Assembly: GCA_963969495.1 (NCBI GenBank)
Contig: OZ018318.1
Location: 100,307,141 to 100,371,140 of the forward strand
Source of the DNA: Ceratothoa steindachneri
Lineage: Eukaryota > Arthropoda > Malacostraca > Isopoda > Cymothoidae
Direction of reading: 5' to 3'
Length of the DNA stretch: 64,000 nt
Shown here: positions 56,497 through 64,000 of the stretch, piece after piece
Position numbering within the stretch: position 1 is the first letter of the stretch
Layout: the number at the start of each line of letters is the position of its first letter
Position numbers and translations under genes: made by a program
Notes under the pieces: model-generated
Database searches by the model: none
The model's input: only the letters and a program-made list of their open reading frames with translations
What the model was told of the DNA's origin: nothing

Positions 56497-57546
56497 TAGG
56501 TGTCCTAATTGTGAATCAGTGTACGCATCACTGATCTAGAACCGGTTAATTTTCCTGTCTTAATCTATCTTTGTGCTCTCCGTATTAACAGGCTGATTTG
56601 GGATGGGTGGTAGTCGATGACCTCCATGGCTGTGGTCACTTTCTCAGTCAAATATTTTCAAGGCCGCTGCGGCCTGAGAGCCCGCCCCAGTGGTGCTTGG
56701 CGCAGGCAAGGTGGTCCGCATTTCAGGAAATGATTCATTTCTCTTTTTCAGTCGAGGAGTTTAGGTCGGTTTATGAAGCCGTTGAGCTCTTCTCCGGCAA
56801 CCCCATCGTCCTGAGCCTAACTACTATTACTAGAATGTCTGGCCGTTTTACCCGCCGATCGCTTCCTTGGTGCTCATCCGAGTGTGAGGCGGCCTTTAAA
56901 CGGAAGTGTTATGCTTACATTCGTTACAAGCCCCGCCTGAACGATTCCACTGTCGGTGAATTTCTTTGAGCTAGGGCAGGGTTTTGGTATGTTTCGAATC
57001 ACGCCCTCCGCTCTTCTTGGCGGGGCATACGTGCCTTCACTTAACGGGAAGACCCCATTTAGCAAGGTGTGGAACCGAGTCAAAAGGATTCGGGGCAAGT
57101 TCTCGCATGACCCCCTCCTTCCCGCTCTCCAGGAGAATGGGACCACAATCTCTGACCCCACGTCCGTGGCGGAATCCTGTTCCACCGCTTTCTCCGGATT
57201 CTCTAGCTGGGGTGCTGTTCCGCCAGCATTCAATGCGTCTCCTGATGTCGCGGAAGGCTGCTGACTGGACTTTGTTCCAGAGCCGGAGAACCGTTCAACG
57301 ACAGGCTTACTCAAAGTAAGCTGCGTTCCAGAAGATGACCCGTACGCCATGCTTAGGCACATGTGTGAGCGAGGCATGGCCTTTCTCTTAGATTTGTTTA
57401 ACCTGATCTGGATAGAGGGTAATCACTAATCGCTATTGTGCTCTCATTTTGCAAACCGCGTAGAGATCACTCTACCCTGGCCAGTTTCCGTCCAATCTCT
57501 CTAACCTCCTGCGCGTGCAATTTGATGGATAAATTAGTAAATGTTA

Positions 57547-58099
57547 TTGGGTTGAGGAATAAGTTCTTGCGGTTTTATCAAATTCATTCATTACCATGAA
57601 CAATTTTAGAAAACTTAATTTTTAATTGATAACAATATGCAATTTAATCAATAATGTATTCTCCGTTGTTATTTACGACTTTTTCCCAACGTTCAACTAG
57701 TTTTTCGATGCCTCTGCAATAAAAATCTCTGGATTTTGACTCGAAGAATTCGTCTAACCAGGTTCTTAATTCAACATCAGTAATGAACGAAACGCCGCGC
57801 AAATTGTTGGAGAACGAGCGGAACAGATGGAAATTCGATGGAGCCAAGTCTGGCGAATATGGAGGATACGGCATGATTTCCCAATTAAGCGTTTGGATCG
57901 CGTCTTTTGTCATATTGGCAATGTGAGGATGAGCATTGTCGTGTTGCAGAAGGAATCCATAACGTCGATGAGGACGCTTTTCACAAATAGCTTCGGCGAG
58001 TCGATACATTTGTTGAACGTAGAGTTCTGCATTGACAATCTCGTTGTTCGCAAGGAGCTCATAAAGAATTACATGGCAGGAATACATGCTGCCCTCGGG
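57547..58099 (-). mobile_element. Mariner-like transposon fragment (C-terminal half)
   Basis: The left terminus ttgggttgaggaataagttc lies next to TA at 57545-57546. The right terminus is missing: transposase sequence breaks at about 58099 where the LINE C-terminal domain starts. The host LINE has also lost its RT and RNase H at this point, so one deletion probably removed half of the mariner and part of the LINE together. Confidence 0.75.
57647..58099 (-). pseudogene. Mariner transposase C-terminus with a changed catalytic residue
   Basis: The minus frame reads YVQQMYRLAEAICEKRPHRR, FLLQHDNAHPHIANMTKDAI (second catalytic Asp present), then YPPYSPDLAPSNFHLFRSF and WLDEFFESKSRDFYCRGIEK to the stop near 57647. 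In DD34D mariners the third catalytic Asp lies in the PSD(Y/F)HLF block; here it is Asn. The open frame extends upstream to 58321 only as antisense LINE sequence. The N-terminal half is deleted. The remaining 140 codons are open, suggesting a fairly recent insertion. Confidence 0.85.
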
Positions 58100-58735
58100 G
58101 CAACTTGTCAAAGAAGATGGGAGACGGTCAAGAAAACGTAAACTTACGTGCCATTGCGGCGCGACTCTTTCCATGGACCTACCCCCAATGCCGCGACGGC
58201 TTAAGGTTGTTTTCTGTCGTCTCCAAATTGGACACACTCGCCGGACGCACCGCCATTTGATGGAGCGGTCGCCTGCGCCCTTCTGTGAAGACTGCGTTGC
58301 CCCCCAAACTGTTCGGCACATTCACGTTGAATGTCCCAGTCTGGGTGATCTTCGTGCACGTTACAAGTCTCTTGTACTTGTCCCTTGTACTCGGGACTAG
58401 TTCGTGCGCACTGACTTACGCACTATATTACTTTTTGTGAAGTGGACTGTCCTCTCCCACTTGATTTGACTTTTTTTTTAGGTCGCATGTTCCTGTGCCG
58501 GGGGTAGGCGGGCCAACTCCGACGCCGGAGCGTGCTTCCTTCTTGCCTTTTTACTTTGTATTTTGAAGTTGTTTTGTTTAGCCTTTGTCCCTTTTTGTCG
58601 TTGTTATATGTTATTTGCCTATTGTTATAAGTTTTTTATTATTTGTTTTTTTTTAATATAACCCAGTAGTAGGCTGTTTCGAGTACGTCAATTTATGCCC
58701 AAGTAGGCCGTCGCCAGATGGGCTCCTAAAAAAAA
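58100..58735 (+). pseudogene. Family A C-terminal domain and 3' UTR of copy G
   Basis: The frame 58086-58400 reads SRKRKLTCHCGATLSMDLPP, FCRLQIGHTRRTHRHLMERS and PAPFCEDCVAPQTVRHIHVE with the finger residues kept, then LRARYKSLVLVP. The 3' UTR ends with agtaggccgtcgccagatgg and an A-rich tail at 58735. It starts with the motif kaagaagatgggagacgg shared with the fragment at 16395 and copy E. Confidence 0.75.
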
Positions 58736-59270
58736 TGTAAAAGGCTGCCAAGTGTAGTATCCTATTTTTACTTATCCTAATATCTATCCACAGTGGCTGT
58801 AGATCAAATTCGCCCGCATTATCATTAAATTTAATTTCACTAACCCATGATTCTCATACATATACTATGTCTATATCTTCATCAATAACTTGTCCCTTGT
58901 ACTCTGAACGGATTCGTGTACACATACTTGTGGACACTGATTTTTTTGATGAGGTTGGCCTCCTCCATTTTATTTGACTCTGCTGTAGGTCGCATGTTCC
59001 TGCGCCGGGGGAAGGGGGGGGGGGGCTCCCCCAAAGGCCGGACCGTGCTTCCTTTTTTTCTTGCTTTTGTTTTTGCTTGTTTGTGTTTGTTTTTTTTAAT
59101 CTAGTCTAGTATTAGGCTTTAACGTGATTACGGCGACTTTCTCCCCAGTAGGCAGTCGCCAGATGGGCTCTAAAAAACTCTTCCTCAATAACATGACTAA
59201 ATAGCTCATCCTTCTTATTTCTAAGACTACGAGCATTCGCATAGAGGCAACTCAGGCCTCCTATCCCTAA
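58736..59270 (-). pseudogene. CR1-like LINE endonuclease, N-terminal part
   Basis: On minus from about 59270: GIGGLSCLYANARSLRNKKD, then HVIDEDIDIVYV and ESWVSEIKFNDNAGEF. (N/A)ARS(L/I)RNK...DEL near the start and a TES(W)-like block are the opening motifs of CR1/L2-type endonucleases. One in-frame stop replaces the residue before ESW. A truncated LINE tail (58890-59178) interrupts it. The domain continues at 50182-49908 beyond LINE copy G. Confidence 0.7.
58890..59178 (+). mobile_element. 5'-truncated family A LINE tail with target duplication
   Basis: 289 bp of C-terminal coding remnant (cttgtcccttgtactctg) and 3' UTR with both hairpins. The target tcttcatcaataac (58876-58889) is repeated as tcttcctcaataac at 59179-59192, one mismatch in 14. 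Excision restores the CR1-like frame (DEDID...). A short gggggg run lies near 59010. Confidence 0.85.
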
Positions 59271-62120
59271 AGCACCTCTTATAGCTTAATACCTTCACAT
59301 TTCTTCCCTTCCCCTAGCTCCTCCCTCTCTACCTTCGCTACAATTTTGTCCTCTTATATCTCCCTGACCACTATCATTACTTAGTTTCCCGCCTGTAAAG
59401 ACCTAATTAAACTATCATACTCCTACCACGACACAGCTGGACTCGTCTCTATATTGTTCACAAATTTGCGCAGTGTAACAGTTTCGGAGTTATTTTTGTT
59501 TTACTTTTTCGATCATGATTCTGTTACTTGGATCATTCAGTTCGTTTAACTTGTTTGCTACTGTAATATACACACATTTTGTTTTGATTACCGAACTTGT
59601 ATGTTAGGTTTCTTTATCATGAATTTGGTTCTTTTTTTCCTGTTGAATTGTGTAATTGAGTGAATTATTTTATTTCAATCGGTCTCGCTGTGAATTTTAT
59701 TCGCTATTAACTATCGTCTGTTTTCCAATCTTTGCATCGTTGTCTCACGTAATAATCGTGAACTGATGTTTTCCTTTTGTCCGTGATTTCATCCGAGTGA
59801 GATTTTTAGGTATAAGTTTAGATTTATTGTAGTAAATTAATACTCAATAATAGGTGGCTTAATATCTTGAATATTCCTCTAATTTCTTTTGTAAGAGGTT
59901 GTAGGTATACAATGGATCCTCTATTGTGCTGTTGCTACTTTTATAAGAGAGTACATATGTGACCGAGTTCATCATGTAAAGGCACAATATAGCAGAGGCC
60001 ATTGCAATCTACGAATTCGCTCAGACTTATCACATTATAAGGATGGTTGATTAAATTATAATTCTTTCCCTCTCCGCAACTGTTATATAACACTAAACAT
60101 TCTTATATCTTCCGCGTTTTGCCCTTATTTTTTTTTTATTAACTCATACATTCCACCTCATGTCGTTTGGCCGCCGCTCAGCACGACTAAATGAAATACC
60201 TACTTATTCACTGCATCTAGGAATCACTGCAGCACGGACGTTTCAAAAACATCACACACTCTTATTTGCTTTCTTCAGAATTGGTCGAGTAATATAACGG
60301 TTCCAAACGGCACCATGAATGCATGAACTTTTCTATGAGATGAAATTTTCCCTTCTCACTTAAAATAATTTATTTAGGGGCAAATCCCAGTATATGGCAA
60401 CCCCGCTTTGGCCTGTGGCTCGGTTTGCCTACCTACGGCGTAGAGGAAAGAATTCCTGTTAAACGCCGAATTCCTTCGGTGTTGAGGGAATAATGCAGTG
60501 GTCAATTGCCCAAACATTTTCCGGCTATAATAATACTCCAAGAATGGTCAAAATTCTTACTTTCAAATTTGCGAAGCCAGTAAAGTAACAATTTATTCTA
60601 CTCTTTTTTTCTTTTTCTTTTTTTCATTCACACATTGTTTCTCCTTTTGTTGATTTGAATTCCTTTTGCGTCGCCACCTATCATTTTTTCTTCCATCTTC
60701 CAACGTTATGTTGTGGTCTAATTAACGGCCATTTGTGCTTGTTAATTTATGAAAGGTCCAAATTTAGCCATGGTTCAGAATTGAATAAATGCTATGCAGG
60801 CTGCCCCATTCTTTGAAATGTTATGTAGGTTTATGATATGACGTTCACATACGGTTTTATAACTGTAAGGTGGACTTTCAGGTTTTACTCGGCAAAAGTG
60901 TGTCGCCATAGCTTCGCCTCTGTCAAAAATCGGTGTATTTTCGACATTTTTGCATATTTACGGTTTTGTTATTTAGTGTACAACAATTTGAACGACACAA
61001 TACTACATACATTTTTTTTCTCGATAGAATAGACACTTAAGGATAAGGAATAATTCTTATATATAACTGAGACAAGAAAAATAGAGAATTAATTCAATTA
61101 AATCGAATGGCAATATTATTTATTATACATAGTGCATTTGGAAGTTGTAAGTAGTTGCCCATTGAGGTGGAGCAAGTGACATTTGGAAACCGCGAAGATA
61201 CACTCGACTCTGGTATGTCAGGAATTCAAGGCCAAGAAGCACATCGGAGAGGTTTGAGCAATCGTGGCTGAGAGTTGTGTGGAGTCGCTCTTGCAAGAAG
61301 CAAGGGAAAACTTTCTAAGGCTAGCCTCTAGGGATCACCCAAACCCTCCTCCGATATTGCGCTACTACATTTAAACACGTTCTGCAACCCCCATACACAC
61401 CGTATCGGCGGTTCCCTCTTCGTTGGGAAGTTGGCTATTTTCGATGCAGCTTCCATGATGAGTCGAGGCGGTTGAGGATGTGGGCAGAGCGGTAATCGCT
61501 CTATGGCGTTTGCCTTTCCTCTCTGCTAACAGCGAATGCAGGTTTCGTGCTCTAGGGATCAGACTGCGAAGGATCGGCAATTGCGAATCAATAGATGCAG
61601 CGTGCTTAGAGGTGGACTCAAACCCACGTCACTGGTATGTAAGCCTCGTTCACGTTTTTCATTTCTAACGTCAATGACGGGAGTGGAATAGAGTGTGTTG
61701 GACCCGACAGTAAAACTGACAACGGATATTTAATCCCCATTCTTTCAAAGCTCTTCACTAATATCATATAGAAGCAACGTGTTTGCAAGAGTGAGCGATG
61801 GGTAATTCACAGCTTTTTCCTTATCGGTCCGTACCTGGATGCAAGGCAAACAACCTTCGTTGCCAAATAACATGATGCATTTGAAATCGTAAGACATTAG
61901 AGTCAGCTGAAAAGAGTGCAAAACGCTCAGCACTGTTGACATACTAAAAATAGTATTGGTAAAATAGCATGGGTTAATTATTTTGATATTAAATGCTCTC
62001 GAGTACACAATTGTGACTTGTTGTAATGTACATGTTCTGATAGAGCTCAAAATTATTTTTTTTATGTTTGAGGCTTTCTATTTAGAACTGTGTGCCACTG
62101 ACATTTTATTGTCGACATAC
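59271..62120. other. Unassigned stretch of 2.85 kb
   Basis: 59271-59430 may still belong to the CR1-like element's 5' region. The rest is AT-rich without a recognised ORF or shared repeat. A hairpin-rich block at 60385-60480 (gctttggcctgtggctcggt and gaattccttcggtgtt) recalls the repeat P head type. 61160-61660 is more GC-rich and contains short frames on both strands without motifs. No gene can be supported. Confidence 0.35.
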
Positions 62121-62300
62121 AGAGTTTGGACAAAATAATGCGAACACGTAGCTATAAGGCTTATTAATCGGATATCGGAACTATATTTGCTTTTAATTCA
62201 GCATATATCTATCTTGGAATAGATTCCCTCAATCTTTGAATAACCTCAAGAACATTGTACTATTTCTACCAGAACATATATTTAATGCTTGTGTTGGATT
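62121..62300 (-). mobile_element. Tc1-like transposon end
   Basis: acagagtttggacaaaataa then tgcgaacac at 62125-62153 resembles a Tc1 terminus. On minus the adjoining sequence encodes VIQRLRESIPR and AELKANIV, similar to the C-terminal ESMPRR-AVI-AKG end of Tc1 transposases. The rest of the element is not recognisable. Confidence 0.4.
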
Positions 62301-62335
62301 TGAAGTTCTCATTCTGATTTCCAAACACTAGTTTC

Positions 62336-62527
62336 GTGACTTTCAAATTTAGTGAATGCTTCTGTCAGGGCAAATGTCGATGTTATCGGTGCTACTTAAA
62401 CCAAAAACTGAATTGTTCGGGCTGTTCAAGTATTATCATGAAATATGGCATCAGTATTGGGGACCCTGATCGTTCCAAATGGCATAGTGCATGCGGCCAT
62501 CAAATGAACATTAAGAATAATGACTAA
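62336..62527 (+). other. Cys-rich 63-codon ORF, not recognised
   Basis: CFCQGKCRCYRCYLNQKLNC followed by SGCSS resembles the Cys-rich tails (CxGxCxxxxCxC) seen in some transposon and retroelement proteins. No neighbouring domain supports this. It may be chance. Confidence 0.2.
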
Positions 62528-63596
62528 GTCATTCAAATATTACAATATGACTTATATCAGTACAAATTCCCCCTAGCATATCCCCGATGCTTCCTTCGAG
62601 CATCTCCATGCATAAATATGGCCCGCTGTCAGTAATAATGTAAATCATAACTCACTGAACCATATTTATCATCTTAATCATCCAATGTCCAAGTTTTATG
62701 ATTTTGACACCATCTTCTTGGCACATTACCAATGGTTTCTTTGATTAGTGGTATAAGAATTGAGACTGTAGTGTTAATGTTGGCTTTGCGAAGTTTTCTG
62801 TAGACTGTTTTTGCGGGAATAAGGATTGTATGCTTCTGTTAAAGGTATAGCAAGGATGTATCCTGCTTTTAAAGTTAGCCAAGTCACGTATTTTGCCATT
62901 TGCGCGCAACTGAGCACAAGGTTCTAATGTGTACATTGGCTGTCAAATTTTGCTTCTATAATTATTATTTGCTCAATTTCCTCTTCCTGGCAACAAAAGA
63001 ATTTTTAACTCCAGCATCAACGGCAGTTAATTCAAAGGAACTTAATGAGGCAAACCAAAATAATTGAATGTACAGTTGAATTGTCCGAGACAAATATGCA
63101 TTCTATAGCAAATAACAATTATATTATTTACGCTATCTTTTTGAAGGCTTCTTCATTTTTCGGGTTTATGATATTTTCAACTTACATTAGAAAATAGTTC
63201 TTTTTTTACACTAATTTGACAAATATAGATTATAGATTGATTATTGGATAATGATATATAATTACTTATAGTTCGCAATTAACAGCGATTACAATGCGAA
63301 CGGATAGGTTAGGCTAAGTAGTACTCAGCCTCAGGAATTGAGGGACTTTTTATAGTTTAGTGGCTATAATTTTGACGTACAAATCAGTTTTGAGTTTAAT
63401 TCAAAGAATACAGAATCTTCAAAAAAGATTAGAATCCAGAAAACACAGCTTAGATGGAATATATGTTGTAAATAATTTTAGTTGTTGATATTTGTTTAAT
63501 AAAGTTTTAATTTATATTTTTATGTTCATTTTTAACTTAACCTAACATTATTGGTGGGTTTATTGAAATGTTGGGCCTGTGGTCACCCTCGCTATA
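62528..63596. other. Unassigned AT-rich stretch
   Basis: The minus frame 62745-62936 has no recognised motif. I see nothing supportable. Confidence 0.4.
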
Positions 63597-63920
63597 AAAA
63601 AACAAGGTTAACAGACCTAAGTCGCGTGCTCTCAATTATTCTGACTTATGACCCTATGACCTTACGACCTTCAGAACTCACCAGTGGGGCAATCCGGCCT
63701 ATAGTTAGTTTTTTTAAATAATTCACGGACTAACCTTCTGAATACCTTAGCAATTATACCATTCGAAAGAGGATGTAAAACAACATAAGGGTTTCAAATT
63801 TCGTTAGAATCGGCCGAATAATTACAATGTTATGGCCAAAAGAACTCAGTGAAAACTAAAATGGTTACCATCCTACCGACCAATCTAGGGACCGACATAG
63901 TAACTCAGAGTCGCGGCCAC
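63597..63920 (+). repeat. Repeat Q, copy 5 (best full-length single-unit copy)
   Basis: It starts aacaaggttaacagacctaa, contains cgtgctctcaattattctga, one internal unit (acaacataagggtttcaaat, gttagaatcggccgaataat), and ends ctcagagtcgcggccac. About 320 bp. No ORF, no terminal inverted repeat and no A tail, so the class is open. Confidence 0.85.
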
Positions 63921-64000
63921 GGGACTACAAAAGCATTCACGGATATCCTGCTCAAAGAAATAGCACACGGTTTAATTATCTTTTTATACTAATGACCATG
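63921..64000. other. Window end, unassigned
   Basis: 80 bases of AT-rich DNA after repeat Q. Nothing recognised. Confidence 0.4.

Larger units (their letters stand above)
54941..57546 (+). pseudogene. ORF2 5' part of copy G: endonuclease and RT start, interrupted by a mariner element
   Basis: The post-knuckle ORF1 end (about 54935-55200) contains SRKAKRPRASTESLDSQD. Endonuclease sequence reads CAIYTQHVSVLLFALDSTFQ and VQLHLNRSYTIISPYIP (55290-55420). The mariner at 55574-56496 cuts the domain; removing it with one TA joins DELQL to GVLIVN. The linker follows: AFQEMIHFSFSVEEFRSVYE, then CEAAFKRKCYAYIRYKPRLN (56720-56940). RT start motifs end at 57546 with CNLMDKLVNV-like sequence, where a second mariner intervenes. 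Multiple stops and frameshifts. Confidence 0.75.
50183..58735 (+). mobile_element. Family A LINE, copy G, with four nested insertions
   Basis: It inserted into a CR1-like endonuclease. Own parts: type II leader 50183-50675; ORF1 50676-51398, 51929-52396 and 54327-54940; ORF1 end and endonuclease 54941-55573 and 56497-56970; RT start to 57546; C-terminal domain and 3' UTR 58100-58735. Insertions: truncated LINE tail 51399-51928, LINE copy H 52397-54326, mariner 55574-56496, mariner fragment 57547-58099. RT beyond the first motifs and RNase H are missing at the last insertion. Flanking aaatgctaactgg and aaatgtaaaaggc may be a decayed target duplication. Confidence 0.8.

Noticed and set aside
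58142..58321. Start of the 225-codon minus frame at 57644-58321
   Set aside because: The first 60 or so residues are antisense LINE sequence; only the part below about 58099 is mariner transposase.
61440..61650. tRNA-like words (ggcagagcggtaa on +, and a B-box-like word complementary to actcaaaccc on -)
   Set aside because: The two boxes are on opposite strands, so no tRNA gene can be formed.
62336..62527. Cys-rich frame as a zinc-finger gene
   Set aside because: No consistent Cys/His spacing, no start context and no neighbouring domain.

Overview
The window looks like repeat-rich intergenic DNA from an arthropod nuclear genome. The lineage is uncertain: a crustacean is plausible, and a chelicerate or insect is not excluded. 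The evidence is the element mix: I-like, CR1/L2-like, Jockey-like and RTE-like LINEs, a GIY-YIG Penelope-like element, several Tc1/mariner lineages, a Tigger, and one decayed copy of a multicopy arthropod gene family. There are also nine long (TA)n arrays. I see no convincing intact host gene and no prokaryotic features. Almost every protein-like signal is a broken transposable-element relic.

One LINE family dominates (here 'family A'; I-like: gag with three zinc knuckles, EEP endonuclease, reverse transcriptase, RNase H, a Cys/His C-terminal domain and a hairpin-rich 3' UTR). All recognised copies are on + and more GC-rich than the AT-rich DNA around them. Copies or pieces lie at 1-3005 (copy 1), 12568-14650 (B), 15002-16217 (C), 16395-16735, 20340-26092 (D), 27504-27728, 28826-30388 (E), 34290-34760, 38037-41244 (F), 50183-58735 (G), 51399-51928 and 52397-54326 (H) inside G, and 58890-59178. 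Related ORF1 sequences follow two unrelated 5' leaders, and several copies are internally deleted.

Layout. 1-3005: LINE copy 1. 3.5-5.5 kb: 5S-like fragment, hAT end, foldback, TA array, gag-like ORF. 7.5-10.5 kb: L2/CR1-like tail, Tc1 relic, RTE-like RT relic, repeat P. 10.55-12.5 kb: sparse, one exon-like segment. 12.5-16.7 kb: LINE copies B, C and a tail. 17.3-19.5 kb: Jockey-like relic and repeat Q. 20-26 kb: LINE copy D. 28.3-30.9 kb: a Tc1 element split by LINE copy E. 31.4-33.5 kb: three repeat Q copies. 35-37.2 kb: foldback, repeat P between TA arrays, a tRNA-like element with inverted ends, and Tigger. 37.2-44.5 kb: mariner-like relic, LINE copy F, the Penelope-like element joined in frame to F's zinc-knuckle ORF, a palindrome and repeat P. 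45.2-50 kb: a Tc1 element split by an arthropod gene-family copy that is itself split by a 1.06 kb insertion. 49.9-59.4 kb: a CR1-like LINE split by LINE copy G, which carries four further insertions. 59.4-64 kb: mostly unassigned AT-rich DNA with a Tc1 end and one more repeat Q.

The main value of the window is an insertion history that can be read at base level. Several target-site duplications and restored reading frames are visible. The least explained parts are the gene-family pseudogene at 46.3-49.0 kb, its insertion, and the unnamed repeats P and Q.
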